From assembly GCF_022788715.1 (NCBI RefSeq), contig NZ_CP085167.1, forward strand, positions 1,113,001-1,177,000: a stretch of DNA of 64,000 nt, read 5' to 3'. This DNA is from Sulfitobacter sp. DSM 110093 (GTDB lineage Bacteria > Pseudomonadota > Alphaproteobacteria > Rhodobacterales > Rhodobacteraceae). Within the stretch, counting starts at the first letter, position 1. Each line of letters begins with the position of its first letter. Below, piece after piece: positions 1 through 8,961 of the stretch. The notes beneath the pieces are model-generated. The model ran no database searches. It saw only the letters and a list, made by a program, of their open reading frames with translations, and had not been told where the DNA came from. Position numbers and translations under genes: made by a program.

Positions 1-230
1 CCCGCGGCCAAGGGCGCTTCGGGGCCGATGATGACGAAATCGATGTTGTTGCCCTCGCAGAAGGCCACCACCGCAGCACCATCCATGATATCCAGCTTGG
101 CGCATTGCGCGATGGCCGCGATGCCCGCATTGCCCGGCGCGACGATCAGCTTGTCACATTTGGGGTTCTGCATCACCGCCCAAGCGAGTGAATGTTCGCG
201 GCCACCGCTGCCGAGGATCAGGATATTCAT
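1..230 (-). CDS. purD: Phosphoribosylamine-glycine ligase, N-terminal part (cut by window)
   Basis: This is the start of PurD, which joins phosphoribosylamine and glycine in purine synthesis. Read on the minus strand from the ATG at 230, the protein begins MNILILGSGGREHSLAW, the glycine-rich N-terminal motif of PurD, and continues through a stretch containing APGNAGI and a GPEAPL segment typical of the family. About 76 codons lie in the window; the rest is to the left. It is divergent from xseA, with 70 bp between the two starts, so the promoters must sit in that gap. The purD/xseA pairing is common in Rhodobacteraceae. Confidence 0.93.
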   Translation of the reverse strand, partial: MNILILGSGGREHSLAWAVMQNPKCDKLIVAPGNAGIAAIAQCAKLDIMDGAAVVAFCEGNNIDFVIIGPEAPLAA

Positions 231-300
231 GCCGCGCACTCCCTTGGACTTCGTTGCTCCGCGTTCTAAGCTGGGGTGCCCACAGACACAAGGTGCCCAG

Positions 301-1863
301 ATGGATCTGTTCGACGACCCCGCCCCCGGTGTAAACAGCCCCGAATTCACGGTGACCGAGCTTTCGGGCGCGATTAAACGGGTGATTGAGGGTGAGTTTG
401 CCCATGTCCGGATTCGCGGTGAGGTGGGGCGCGTCAGCCGTCCGCGCTCGGGGCATGTTTATCTTGATCTGAAGGACGACCGCTCGGTGATCTCGGGCGT
501 GATCTGGAAAGGTGTGACCGCACGGCTTGAGACCGAGCCGGAAGAGGGGATGGAGGTGATCGCTACAGGGCGCATCACCACCTTTGGCGGGCAGTCGAAA
601 TATCAGATCGTCATTGAAGATATCAAACCGGCGGGCATGGGCGCGCTGATGGCGCTCTTGGAGAAACGCAAGGCGGCGCTGGCGGCGGAGGGGCTTTTTG
701 CCCCCGAGCGCAAACGCCCGCTGCCCTATCTGCCTGAGATCATCGGCGTGGTGACCTCGCCCTCGGGGGCCGTGATCCGCGACATTCTGCACCGGCTGCG
801 CGACCGGTTCCCGCGCAAGGTGCTGATCTGGCCGGTTGCCGTACAGGGCGCAAAATGCGCGCCCGAGGTGGTGCGCGCCATTGAAGGGTTCAACCGGCTG
901 ACCCCCGGTGGCGCATTGCCCCGGCCCGAGCTGCTGATCGTGGCCCGGGGTGGGGGATCGGTCGAAGACCTTTGGGGTTTTAACGAGGAAAGCGTCGCAC
1001 GCGCGGCGGCGGCTTCGGAGATCCCGCTGATCTCTGCCGTGGGGCATGAGACCGACACGACGCTGATCGATTTCGTTTCAGACAAACGCGCGCCGACGCC
1101 GACCGCAGCGGCGGAATTGGCGGTGCCCGTGCGGCATGAACTGGCGGCATGGCTGGAGGGGCAAGGTGCAAGGATGCGTCAGGCGTTGAGCCAAGGGCTG
1201 ACACGGCGCGGACAGCGGATGCGGGATCTGGCGCGGGCCTTGCCGCGGGCGGACACGCTGTTGGAAGGGCCGCGCCAGCGCCTTGATCGCGGAGGGGAGA
1301 AGCTTGCCCCCGCGCTGATCGCAGGCGTCCAAGGCCGTCGTGTGAAGCTGGCCGATATGTCCGGTGCCCTGCGTCCCGGCACCCTGCGTCGCCAGTTGGA
1401 GGCTGATCGTCAGCGGCTGGCCCAGCTTTCGGCAAGGCTTGACCCCGCATGGCAACGCAACCTGGCAGGGCAGCGTGAACGGCTCGGGACAAGGATCGAC
1501 CGGTTTCACCCCGAGGTGCTCCAGCGGCAAATCCTGCGTCGTCGTGAACGGTTGTTGGACCGCACGCAAACCTTCCGCCCAGAGGTGTTGCTCCGCGATC
1601 TTTCCCGCCAAGACCAGAGATTGAAGGAGGTGCTCGCCCGGCTGGCGCGCGCAGGCCGCGCCGATCAAGACCGCCGTCGCCGCCAGATCGACGCGATGGG
1701 CCGGACGCTCGGCACGCTTGGCTACCGCGAAACGCTCGCCCGTGGTTTCGCCGTGGTGCGTGGCGATGGCGATGTGGTGACAAGTGCGGAAGCTGCCAAG
1801 AACGCGGCACATCTGGAAATCGAATTCGCCGACGGTCGGCTGGCGGTCAAAGGCGAGGGCTAA
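301..1863 (+). CDS. xseA: Exodeoxyribonuclease VII large subunit
   Basis: XseA is the catalytic large subunit of exonuclease VII, which degrades single-stranded DNA to short oligonucleotides together with XseB (not in this window). The 520-residue product starts MDLFDDPAPGVNSPEFTVTE. It has an N-terminal OB fold (about residues 18-115, with IRGEVGRVSRPRSGHVYLDL), then the catalytic domain with GVVTSPSGAVIRDIL and the ARGGGSVEDLWGFNEE and SAVGHETD motifs, and a long Arg/Gln-rich helical region with several repeats of the form R-x-R-L. The reading frame is open upstream to position 28, but that part overlaps purD, so I place the start at the ATG at 301. Confidence 0.95.
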   Translation: MDLFDDPAPGVNSPEFTVTELSGAIKRVIEGEFAHVRIRGEVGRVSRPRSGHVYLDLKDDRSVISGVIWKGVTARLETEPEEGMEVIATGRITTFGGQSKYQIVIEDIKPAGMGALMALLEKRKAALAAEGLFAPERKRPLPYLPEIIGVVTSPSGAVIRDILHRLRDRFPRKVLIWPVAVQGAKCAPEVVRAIEGFNRLTPGGALPRPELLIVARGGGSVEDLWGFNEESVARAAAASEIPLISAVGHETDTTLIDFVSDKRAPTPTAAAELAVPVRHELAAWLEGQGARMRQALSQGLTRRGQRMRDLARALPRADTLLEGPRQRLDRGGEKLAPALIAGVQGRRVKLADMSGALRPGTLRRQLEADRQRLAQLSARLDPAWQRNLAGQRERLGTRIDRFHPEVLQRQILRRRERLLDRTQTFRPEVLLRDLSRQDQRLKEVLARLARAGRADQDRRRRQIDAMGRTLGTLGYRETLARGFAVVRGDGDVVTSAEAAKNAAHLEIEFADGRLAVKGEG

Positions 1864-1869
1864 GGCCGC

Positions 1870-2259
1870 TCAAACCCCGACTTCGGGCCCGAGACAGAGC
1901 AGAGGGTCGTTCTGCTCCTGCGCCTCGTAAAGCTCGGTCTGGCTTGGGTCATTCTCAAACCGGGCGACCAGCCCAGATGGGCTTTCGGTAAAGCTCCAGC
2001 ATTGCGGGGTGGGGTCGTCTTCGTAGACGAAACAGATCAGCCCCTCGGCCTCATACCAACGTCCCTCCTTGCAGCGGCCATCAAGAAAGGACCACTGCAC
2101 GCGGCGATCCTTGTGATAGACCTCGGCCCCATAGGGCGCACCGGACTGGCCGTAGTAAAGCGTCTTGCCCTGCGTATAGGCCTCGAACTCCGCCGCCGAC
2201 ATCTCGGCCAGGGCGGGCAGGGGCAGGAGGGCGCAGATCAGGGCGAGGGCATGTCTCAT
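1870..2259 (-). CDS. Small secreted cysteine-containing protein, unknown function
   Basis: A 129-residue protein with a clear signal peptide: MRHALALICALLPLPALA ends in an Ala-x-Ala type cleavage site. The mature part is acidic and holds four cysteines in a pattern (RCKEGRW, LICFVYED, PQCW, LLCLG) suggesting two disulfide bonds in the periplasm. I do not recognise a named family, although similar short proteins occur in Rhodobacteraceae. The frame is open farther upstream (to 2520), but the signal peptide fixes the start at 2259. It is convergent with xseA, 6 bp from its stop, and lies 41 bp downstream of the alkB-like gene, so it could be co-transcribed with it. Confidence 0.75.
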   Translation of the reverse strand: MRHALALICALLPLPALAEMSAAEFEAYTQGKTLYYGQSGAPYGAEVYHKDRRVQWSFLDGRCKEGRWYEAEGLICFVYEDDPTPQCWSFTESPSGLVARFENDPSQTELYEAQEQNDPLLCLGPEVGV

Positions 2260-2300
2260 GATGCCAGCCTGCCAGAAGCCCGCTTCCCGCGCCAGTGGGA

Positions 2301-3302
2301 TCAGCCGCGGCGCCACCGCGCCACGCGGCGGTCCATCACCCGACGCCAGAGCGGTGGCACAAGCGCGATCACCGCCATGATGGGCAGGGAATAGGGCAGT
2401 TTCGGCATCTCTTCGGTCACTTCCAACGCCGGAAAGGCGCGGGCGGGGCGCATGTGGTGGTCCGAATGGCGCGGGGCGTTCAGCATCATGGCCGCAGAAT
2501 ACCATTTCGGCGCGTTCCAACTGTGTTGCGGGCCAATCGGCTCGAACCGGCCATCGGGGCGTTGCTGCCGCCGCAGCCCGTAATGCTGCACATAGTCCGA
2601 CAGCAGCAGTTGCATCTGTGCATAGGCAGCAAGGCCAAGATAGGCGAACAGCCCGGTGATGCCGCCCAAAAGCAACGCCGTGAACAGGGCCAGTGCGGCA
2701 CCGCCGAGGTAGATCGCATAGGGGTGCAGCCCCTTCGCCCCCGTCTTGCGCGCCCGCTGCGCGTTGTCGGCCTGCAACCCGGCGCGAAACTCCCCCAAAC
2801 TTGCGCTGAGAAGAAACCGCCAGAACCCCATGCCCTTGGGCGCGGAATTGGGATCGGCGGGGGTGGCGGCGGCGGGGTGATGCACCCGCAGATGGGCCGA
2901 GACGTGATGCCCGTGCAGCAAAGAGATATAGACCGCCGTGCCGATCCGCCGGGGCAGGCGGCGGGATGCGTGGATCAACTCATGCGCGTTGGAATTGCTG
3001 ATCTGGCCTAGAAACAGACCGAGGGCGGCAAAGATCAGTACGCGGTCCAGCACCTCAAGATGCGGGGCGCCGCCAATCGCCCAGACCCCAAGCGGCAGCA
3101 GCATGAAATGCACAGCAGCCAATGTCAGTGTCAGCGCGCGACCGGACCTGTCGGAAAGGGTCAGCGCGCGGCCCAATCGGTCCATAAAGGCGACATGAAC
3201 CGTGATCGACAAAAGCGCCAGCGCAGGCCAGACCCCGCCCCAGAGGGCGGCGGCGGTGACAAACACCGCTGGCGTCATACTTGCGATCACATACCAGAGC
3301 AT
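2301..3302 (-). CDS. alkB: AlkB-type alkane 1-monooxygenase (membrane diiron)
   Basis: A 333-residue integral membrane hydroxylase. It carries the four histidine clusters of AlkB in order: HELIH, a HLRVHH box followed by ATPADPNSA, the DYVQHYGLRRQ motif (NYVEHYGL in Pseudomonas AlkB), and NAPRHSDHHMRP. The C-terminal LPYSLPIMAV and VMDRRVARW segments also match the family. AlkB oxidises medium-chain alkanes at the terminal carbon using a rubredoxin electron donor; no rubredoxin or rubredoxin reductase is in this window. The protein is shorter than the usual 400 residues, mainly at the N terminus. I chose the ATG at 3302 because AGGAGG lies about 10 bases upstream; 3320 is an alternative. The substrate cannot be told from sequence. 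Confidence 0.85.
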   Translation of the reverse strand: MLWYVIASMTPAVFVTAAALWGGVWPALALLSITVHVAFMDRLGRALTLSDRSGRALTLTLAAVHFMLLPLGVWAIGGAPHLEVLDRVLIFAALGLFLGQISNSNAHELIHASRRLPRRIGTAVYISLLHGHHVSAHLRVHHPAAATPADPNSAPKGMGFWRFLLSASLGEFRAGLQADNAQRARKTGAKGLHPYAIYLGGAALALFTALLLGGITGLFAYLGLAAYAQMQLLLSDYVQHYGLRRQQRPDGRFEPIGPQHSWNAPKWYSAAMMLNAPRHSDHHMRPARAFPALEVTEEMPKLPYSLPIMAVIALVPPLWRRVMDRRVARWRRG

Positions 3303-3464
3303 GCGCTTTCCCCTCCTCATGGCCCGCCTTGCGGCGCATCCGCGCCATTCTGCCCGCCGCACGGCCCGCGCACAACGCAAACACCCGCGCGATTGTCGCT
3401 TTTTGATCGCCGGGCTGGGCCTTGATTTGCTACGACTGCTGAAAGCGATGCGGGGGGGAACGAC

Positions 3465-5177
3465 ATGGCGCTGGATGATCACGGCAAAGCGACGGGGCAG
3501 GAACCGCAAAAGGGCGTCTGGAAATCCGGCAAAGGCAAGGGGCGGCATCACCCCAAGGGGCGACAAGTGCAGGACGCGGCTTGGGAGGACGTTCGCGTGC
3601 TGTTGGGCGACCGCCCGCGCCGCCGCGATCTGCTGATCGAGTTCCTGCATCTGATCCAAGACCGCTATGGACACCTCTCTGCCGCGCATCTGCGCGCCTT
3701 GGCCGAAGAGATGCGCCTGTCGATGGCCGAAGTCTATGAGGTCGCCAGTTTCTACGCCCATTTCGACGTGGTGAAAGAGGGCGAAATCCCACCGCCCGCG
3801 CTGACCATCCGTGTCTGCGATTCGCTGTCTTGCGAACTGGCCGGGGCGCAGGCGTTAAAATCGGCGCTTGAGGAGGGGCTGGACTCTGCGCAGGTCCGCG
3901 TGCTGCGCGCGCCCTGCATGGGGCGCTGCGACACCGCGCCGGTGTTGGAGCTGGGCCACAACCATATCGACCACGCAACGCCCGAAAAGGTGCTCGCGGC
4001 GATAGGGGCTGGGGATACCCATGTCCGTCTGCCTGACTATGAGGCCTACGAAACCTACGCAGCATCAGGGGGTTACGACGCGCTGTTGAACCTGCGTCAG
4101 AGCGGTGATTGGGAAGCGGTGCAAGAACAACTGCTAGAGGCCGGGCTGCGCGGGCTTGGCGGGGCGGGCTTCCCCTCAGGCAAAAAATGGGGATTTGTAC
4201 GTGCTAATCCTGGCCCACGCTATCTGGCGGTGAACGGCGATGAGGGCGAGCCGGGCACCTTCAAGGACCGCTGGTATCTCGAACGCAGCCCGCATCTTTT
4301 CCTCGAAGGGATGTTGATCGCGGCATGGGCGGTCGAGGCTGAAAAAGTCTTCCTCTACATGCGCGACGAATACCCGGCGGTGCTGGACATCCTGCGCCGT
4401 GAGATCGCGGCGTTGGAGGATGCCGGCGTTATCACCACCGGTTATGTCGATCTGCGCCGCGGGGCGGGCGCCTATATCTGCGGCGAAGAGAGCGCGATGA
4501 TCGAAAGCATCGAAGGCAAACGCGGGTTGCCGCGTCACCGCCCGCCCTATGTGGCGCAGGTCGGTGTCTTTGGCCGTCCGACATTGGTGCACAACATAGA
4601 GACCCTGCACTGGATCGCCCGCATCTGCCGCGAAGGGCCGCAGGTGTTGAACGCCACCGAGAAGAATGGCCGCAAGGGGCTGCGCAGCTACTCGGTCTCG
4701 GGGCGGGTGGCGCAGCCGGGGATGTATGTGCTGCCTGCGGGGTCGACCATCACCGATATCATCGCGGCGGCGGGTGGCATGGCCGAGGGGCATGTGCTGA
4801 AGGCGTATCAACCGGGCGGGCCGTCCTCTGGCCTGTTGCCCGCGTCGATGGATGACGTGCCGCTCGATTTCGATACGCTGCAACCGCATGGGTCGTTCAT
4901 CGGTTCGGCGGCGGTGGTTGTCCTCTCGGAACATGACAGCGCCCGCGCGGCCGCGCTCAACATGCTCAGGTTTTTCGAGGATGAAAGCTGCGGCCAATGC
5001 ACGCCCTGCCGGGTGGGCTGCGAAAAGGCGGTCAAGCTGATGCAAGAGGACCGCTGGGATCAAGGGTTGTTGGAGGAGTTGTCGACCGCGATGGTCGACG
5101 CCTCGATCTGCGGGCTGGGGCAGGCGGCGCCGAACCCGATCCGGCTGGTGCTGAAGCATTTTCCTGACGAAATCTGA
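3465..5177 (+). CDS. NuoE-NuoF fusion diaphorase (formate dehydrogenase beta-subunit type)
   Basis: A 570-residue fusion. The N-terminal half (about 45-165) is a NuoE/thioredoxin-like 2Fe-2S domain with its four cysteines in VCDSLSC and CMGRC. The C-terminal half (about 195-565) is NuoF-like: the FMN-binding stretch [13 protein letters not shown], the NADH-site [14 protein letters not shown], and the 4Fe-4S motif [13 protein letters not shown]. The same fusion and length are known for the beta subunit of NAD-dependent tungsten/molybdenum formate dehydrogenases (Fdh1B type), which passes electrons to NAD. The catalytic alpha subunit usually follows directly, but here the next gene is ftsY. All cofactor ligands are intact, so the enzyme should be an active diaphorase, with a partner encoded elsewhere or unknown. 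Confidence 0.85.
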   Translation: MALDDHGKATGQEPQKGVWKSGKGKGRHHPKGRQVQDAAWEDVRVLLGDRPRRRDLLIEFLHLIQDRYGHLSAAHLRALAEEMRLSMAEVYEVASFYAHFDVVKEGEIPPPALTIRVCDSLSCELAGAQALKSALEEGLDSAQVRVLRAPCMGRCDTAPVLELGHNHIDHATPEKVLAAIGAGDTHVRLPDYEAYETYAASGGYDALLNLRQSGDWEAVQEQLLEAGLRGLGGAGFPSGKKWGFVRANPGPRYLAVNGDEGEPGTFKDRWYLERSPHLFLEGMLIAAWAVEAEKVFLYMRDEYPAVLDILRREIAALEDAGVITTGYVDLRRGAGAYICGEESAMIESIEGKRGLPRHRPPYVAQVGVFGRPTLVHNIETLHWIARICREGPQVLNATEKNGRKGLRSYSVSGRVAQPGMYVLPAGSTITDIIAAAGGMAEGHVLKAYQPGGPSSGLLPASMDDVPLDFDTLQPHGSFIGSAAVVVLSEHDSARAAALNMLRFFEDESCGQCTPCRVGCEKAVKLMQEDRWDQGLLEELSTAMVDASICGLGQAAPNPIRLVLKHFPDEI

Positions 5178-5272
5178 CCGCGACCCCTCCCGGCGGTGTT
5201 GATCTGATCGGGCACCCTTCCATCTGGAGGGGCAAGCCTATAGATCAAGAAGAAACTGCATGGGAGACGCCA

Positions 5273-6661
5273 ATGGCCTTCTTCACGAAGCTCAAGGACC
5301 GCTTGTTCAAATCCTCGTCCAAGATCGACGAGGGGCTAGAGGCGATTGTCAGCGATGGCGGCGAAACGGAGGCCGAAGCGGCCCCCGTGGATGCGGTGAT
5401 GGACCAGCCCGGCGCGGCGCCTGATGTGATGCCCGACGGGCAGGAGGACAGCGGCCCGATGCTGGCCGCTGAAGAGGATGAGCAGGCACCCGAACCCGCC
5501 CCAACGCCTGAGCCGGACCCAGTACCAGAGCCAACCCCTGCGCCTGAGCCGGTAACTATACCCGACCCCGAACCTGCTCCAACGCCTGAGCCGGAGCCGC
5601 AGCCAAGGCCCGCGCCTGAACCCGAACCAACGCCTGAGCCCGAACAGATGCCGCCCGCCGTTGATCCTGAACCCGCTCCGACCCCTTCAGAAGTTCCCCC
5701 AGTCGACCTGCGCGAAGCGATGACCCCGGTTGCGCCTGCGCTGGACGAAACCCCTGCCGATGCCGCGTCCGCCAAGCCGGGTATTTTGGGCCGCCTGATG
5801 GGCCGCAGCACGGCTCAGACCGTGGTGCGCCGAACGCTTGACGATGACATGCTCGAACAGCTCGAAGAGTTGTTGATCAGCGCCGATATGGGCGTTGATA
5901 CGGCCCTGCGGGTCACCGCGAATATGGCCGAGGGGCGCTTTGGCAAGAAACTGTCGGTGGCAGAGATCAAACAACTGCTCGCCAGCGAAGTTAGCCGCAT
6001 CATGGAGCCTGTGGCGCGGCCCCTGCCGATCTATTCCAAGACCCCGCAGGTCGTGCTCGTAGTCGGCGTGAACGGCTCGGGCAAGACCACGACCATCGGC
6101 AAGCTGGCCTCGCAATTCCGTGCGGCGGGCAAGAAGGTCGTGATCGCCGCGGGTGACACTTTCCGCGCCGCCGCGGTGGAGCAATTGCAGGTCTGGGGCG
6201 AACGCGCAGGGGTGCCCGTGCTGACCGCAGCGCAGGGCAGCGACCCCGCCAGCCTTGCCTTCGACGCCATGGGCCGCGCGCAGGAGGAAGGCGCCGATCT
6301 GCTGCTGATCGACACCGCAGGCCGTTTGCAAAACCGGGGCGACCTGATGGAGGAATTGGCCAAAATCGTCCGCGTCATCCGCAAAAAGGACGAGACCGCG
6401 CCGCATAACACGCTTTTGGTGCTGGACGCGACGACCGGGCAGAACGCGGTTAATCAGGTGAAGGTTTTCCAGGAGATTTCGGATGTCAGCGGTCTGGTTA
6501 TGACCAAACTCGACGGCACCGCCAAGGGCGGCGTGCTGGTGGCGCTGGCAGATCGCTTTGGCCTGCCGATCCATGCTGTCGGTGTGGGCGAGCAGATCGA
6601 TGACCTGTCTCCCTTTGATCCCGATGAATTTGCCGCCGCATTGGTTGGTACGGATGCCTAA
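5273..6661 (+). CDS. ftsY: Signal recognition particle receptor FtsY
   Basis: FtsY is the membrane-associated GTPase receptor that docks ribosome-SRP complexes for co-translational insertion of membrane proteins. The 462-residue protein has the NG domain from about residue 180: an N domain, then G1 [10 protein letters not shown], the [11 protein letters not shown] insertion-box motif, DTAGR, and [10 protein letters not shown] near the C terminus. The N-terminal A region is acidic and, at residues 72-138, is made of repeated Pro-Glu and Pro-Ala-Pro-Glu units. Such acidic tails are known in FtsY, but this one is unusually regular. The ATG at 5273 follows GGAGA. It is transcribed in the same direction as the diaphorase gene, after a 95-bp gap. 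Confidence 0.96.
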   Translation: MAFFTKLKDRLFKSSSKIDEGLEAIVSDGGETEAEAAPVDAVMDQPGAAPDVMPDGQEDSGPMLAAEEDEQAPEPAPTPEPDPVPEPTPAPEPVTIPDPEPAPTPEPEPQPRPAPEPEPTPEPEQMPPAVDPEPAPTPSEVPPVDLREAMTPVAPALDETPADAASAKPGILGRLMGRSTAQTVVRRTLDDDMLEQLEELLISADMGVDTALRVTANMAEGRFGKKLSVAEIKQLLASEVSRIMEPVARPLPIYSKTPQVVLVVGVNGSGKTTTIGKLASQFRAAGKKVVIAAGDTFRAAAVEQLQVWGERAGVPVLTAAQGSDPASLAFDAMGRAQEEGADLLLIDTAGRLQNRGDLMEELAKIVRVIRKKDETAPHNTLLVLDATTGQNAVNQVKVFQEISDVSGLVMTKLDGTAKGGVLVALADRFGLPIHAVGVGEQIDDLSPFDPDEFAAALVGTDA

Positions 6662-6694
6662 CGACGCCTCGGTCGCCCTGCGCGGCGGCTCTGA

Positions 6695-7180
6695 TTACTC
6701 GTGGGTGCCGAGCTTTCGCTCAATCCAACGCAGAACCGTCAGAACGCTGACCACGATCCCCGCGGTGAGGCAGGCCAGTAAAATTTGCCCTGCGCCACAT
6801 GACAAACCAATCGCCCCCGCCAGCCACATCGATGCGCCAGTGGTGATGTTGCGCACTTCGCCGTTGGATGTGAAAATGATCCCTGCGGCGAGGAAGGCGA
6901 CGCCCGCCGTGACCGCTTCGATCAGGCGTAGAGGGTCGAAACGCATCTGGTCGCCGTCTCCGAATTCCAAGCTGCTAAGCTCTTGCCCGATAATGATGAA
7001 AAGGCAGGCCGCGATGGCGACCATGATATGCGTTCGCAGCCCCGCAGGCTTGTCGCGCCGCTCGCGCTCATACCCCACGACACCCGCAAGAAACGCCGCC
7101 ATCAGCAGCCGCGCAGCGGCGACGGTGACCGGTACGGCAGAGAAACTATTGGTCAGGTCATCAAGTAGGCTTTCGAGCAT
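6695..7180 (-). CDS. MgtC/SapB-family membrane protein
   Basis: A 161-residue membrane protein with four predicted transmembrane segments. The family signature is clear: RLLMAAFLAGVVGYERER followed by KPAGLRTHIMVAI, then a region with GVAFLAAGIIF and the NITTGASMWLAGAIGLSCG motif. MgtC proteins are linked to growth in low magnesium and to pathogen survival, partly by affecting F-type ATPase or c-di-GMP and cellulose; the short form seen here lacks the C-terminal ACT-like domain. It is convergent with ftsY (33 bp between stops) and divergent from the EamA gene at 7226. The function in this organism is unknown. Confidence 0.85.
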   Translation of the reverse strand: MLESLLDDLTNSFSAVPVTVAAARLLMAAFLAGVVGYERERRDKPAGLRTHIMVAIAACLFIIIGQELSSLEFGDGDQMRFDPLRLIEAVTAGVAFLAAGIIFTSNGEVRNITTGASMWLAGAIGLSCGAGQILLACLTAGIVVSVLTVLRWIERKLGTHE

Positions 7181-7225
7181 GGAAATTCCGTTTGTAGATA
7201 GGGCTTTGGGACATAAACCTTTCGC

Positions 7226-8146
7226 ATGTCGGGTGGTTCCGCAATGACCGAATGGCTTCTGTCAATCGAAGGCACCCCTGCGGGCCATACCGCAGCGCTT
7301 TGGCTGGCGCTCTCGGCGGCCTTTCTACATGCGGTATTTGGCGCGTTGCAAAAGGGGCGACATGATCCGTGGCTGACACGCGGGGCGATTGATGCGTCCT
7401 ATTGCGTGATGGCCGCGCCGTTTGCATTGTTCGTCGTGCCATGGCCCGAGCCGCATATGTGGCTGATTTTCCTCGGCGCTTTCGTGATCCATGTGATCTA
7501 TAAGCTGTTGCAGGCTTGGGCCTATACCAAGGGCGCTTATACGGTGGTCTACCCGGTGGTGCGCGGCACGGGGCCGCTTTTTGCCGTGGTGGGGGCCTAT
7601 CTGATCTTTGGTGAGCGGTTCAACGCGGTGCAGTGGCTGGGAGTGGCCGTGCTGCTCAGCGGTATCTTCGGGCTGGCGGTTTATAACCTGCGCAATCTGG
7701 TCGCGGCCCGCGATACGCTGCACGCGGCCTTGGGGCTTGCGGTGCTGACGGGCTTGTTCGTGGCGCTTTACACCACATATGACGCCTATGGCATTCGCGC
7801 CACGGCGGACCCGTTTACCTTCCTCGCGTGGTTTTTCATGATCGACGGGCTGGTGATGCCGGTGATTGCATGGGGGCGCTGGCAACGGATGGAGAACCCG
7901 CCGGAAGTGGCGCCGCTGATGCTGCGCGGCGTGATCGGCGGGTTCATTGCTTTCGCGAGCTTTGGGTCGGTCATGCTGGCCACGCGGCTAGATAAGGTGG
8001 GCGAGGCGGCGGTGCTGCGCGAGACTTCGACCGTTTTCGCCGCGCTGATCGGCGTGCTGGTGCTGAAAGAAACCGTCGGCCCGCGCCGCATTGCGCTGAT
8101 GGCGCTGATCGCGGGCGGGGCGGTGATTGTTGAAATGGGCGGCTGA
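7226..8146 (+). CDS. EamA/DMT-superfamily transporter
   Basis: An integral membrane protein of about 300 residues with some ten transmembrane helices in two halves, as in EamA (drug/metabolite transporter) proteins. The first half carries FGALQKGRHDPWLTRGAIDASY and the characteristic YPVVRGTGPLFAVVGAYLIFGE; the second half ends with a similar segment, VLRETSTVFAALIGVLVLKE, and GPRRIALMALIAGGAVIVE. The substrate is not predictable. Two starts are possible, 7226 and 7244 (MTEWLLS); neither has a strong ribosome-binding site. The next gene, yciB, begins 10 bp after its stop, so the two probably form an operon. Confidence 0.82.
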   Translation: MSGGSAMTEWLLSIEGTPAGHTAALWLALSAAFLHAVFGALQKGRHDPWLTRGAIDASYCVMAAPFALFVVPWPEPHMWLIFLGAFVIHVIYKLLQAWAYTKGAYTVVYPVVRGTGPLFAVVGAYLIFGERFNAVQWLGVAVLLSGIFGLAVYNLRNLVAARDTLHAALGLAVLTGLFVALYTTYDAYGIRATADPFTFLAWFFMIDGLVMPVIAWGRWQRMENPPEVAPLMLRGVIGGFIAFASFGSVMLATRLDKVGEAAVLRETSTVFAALIGVLVLKETVGPRRIALMALIAGGAVIVEMGG

Positions 8147-8156
8147 AGGAACAGGC

Positions 8157-8762
8157 ATGTCAGAACCAAGAGAGATCAACCCAATGCTGCGTGCAGGCTT
8201 GGAATACGGGCCGGTGCTGGCCTTCCTCGTCGCCTATCTGTGGCTCAAGGATAACACCTACACCTTTGGCGGGACCGAATATGACGGCTTCATCGTTGTT
8301 ACTGCGATGTTCGTGCCTTTGCTGGTGCTGTCGACCGGGGCGCTTTGGGCGCTGACGGGCAAGCTGAGCCGGATGCAGGTCGCCACCGTGGTGCTGGTGG
8401 TGATCTTTGGCGGGCTGTCGGTCTGGCTGAACGACGACCGCTTTTTCAAGATGAAACCGACGTTGATCTATGTGCTTTTCGGTGGCCTCTTGGCGGTTGG
8501 CCTGCTGCGCGGGCAGTCGTACCTAAAATACGTCATGGAAGAGATGATGCCCCTGCGCGATGAGGGCTGGATGCTGCTGACCAAGCGGCTGATGTTTTTC
8601 TTCTTTGGTTTGGCGCTGGCGAATGAGCTCATCTGGCGGTTCTTCTCGACTGACACATGGGTCTACTTCAAAACCTTTGGCCTGACGGCGGCGATTTTCG
8701 TTTTCTTCATGGCGCAGGGCAAATTATTCGAAGCTTACGGCGAGAAGAAAGACCAAAGCTGA
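8157..8762 (+). CDS. yciB: Inner membrane protein YciB (septation protein A family)
   Basis: A 201-residue protein with five or six transmembrane segments. The YciB/IspZ signature is visible: an LEYGPVLAFLVAYL opening, FGGLSVWLNDDRFFKMKPT, then the C-terminal LTKRLMFFFFGLALANELIWR and a WVYFKTFG segment. YciB proteins affect cell-envelope integrity and intracellular septation; the biochemical role is not settled. The frame is open from 8127, inside the preceding gene, but the ATG at 8157 has AAGGA 6 bp upstream and gives the usual length. Confidence 0.9.
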   Translation: MSEPREINPMLRAGLEYGPVLAFLVAYLWLKDNTYTFGGTEYDGFIVVTAMFVPLLVLSTGALWALTGKLSRMQVATVVLVVIFGGLSVWLNDDRFFKMKPTLIYVLFGGLLAVGLLRGQSYLKYVMEEMMPLRDEGWMLLTKRLMFFFFGLALANELIWRFFSTDTWVYFKTFGLTAAIFVFFMAQGKLFEAYGEKKDQS

Positions 8763-8793
8763 CCCGAACTTAAACTATGCCCGCGCGAAACTG

Positions 8794-8822
8794 TTGACCT
8801 GCAGCGTCGCGCGGCGTAATCC
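8794..8822 (+). promoter_or_regulatory. Putative sigma-70 promoter for the metZ leader
   Basis: TTGACC (8794-8799) and TAATCC (8817-8822) are separated by 17 bp. Transcription would start at about 8829, which is where the first stem of the SAM-II riboswitch begins. The agreement between promoter and RNA start supports the call. Confidence 0.6.
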
Positions 8823-8828
8823 ACCCCG

Positions 8829-8882
8829 CGTGGCGATTTGTTACCGGATTGTGGGCCACGTTAAACATGCCGCTAAAAGGTC
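8829..8882 (+). ncRNA. SAM-II riboswitch
   Basis: The leader of metZ matches the SAM-II consensus. The P1 stem is CGTGGC (8829-8834) pairing with GCCACG (8855-8860). The loop holds GATTTGTTACCGGATTG, equivalent to GATTTAACCGTATTG in known members. After P1 come the conserved TTAAACA and then GCTAAAAGG (8872-8880), the 3' pseudoknot strand. SAM-II aptamers bind S-adenosylmethionine and lower expression of methionine genes in alphaproteobacteria. The downstream gene, a methionine sulfhydrylase, fits. The 3' strand overlaps a possible anti-terminator (see the terminator entry). Confidence 0.9.
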
Positions 8883-8888
8883 AGGATG

Positions 8889-8927
8889 AAAGACCCCCTT
8901 TCGCTTGGCCGCGTCTGGGGTTTTTTT
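8889..8927 (+). terminator. Intrinsic terminator acting as SAM-II expression platform
   Basis: AAAGACCCC (8889-8897) can pair with GGGGTTTTT (8917-8925), and a run of seven T ends at 8927. The competing fold pairs GGTC (8879-8882), part of the riboswitch 3' strand region, with GACC (8892-8895), or AAAGG with CCTTT (8897-8901). The two folds exclude each other, so SAM binding should free the terminator strand and stop transcription before metZ. The pairing is visible in the sequence; the switching is inferred. Confidence 0.7.
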
Positions 8928-8961
8928 ATGCCCGCATGGTCGGGTCGGAAGGATGAGATAG

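Noticed and set aside
154..1047. Minus-strand open frame spanning the purD start and xseA
   Set aside because: It is antisense to xseA and lies in a different frame from purD; no recognisable motif.
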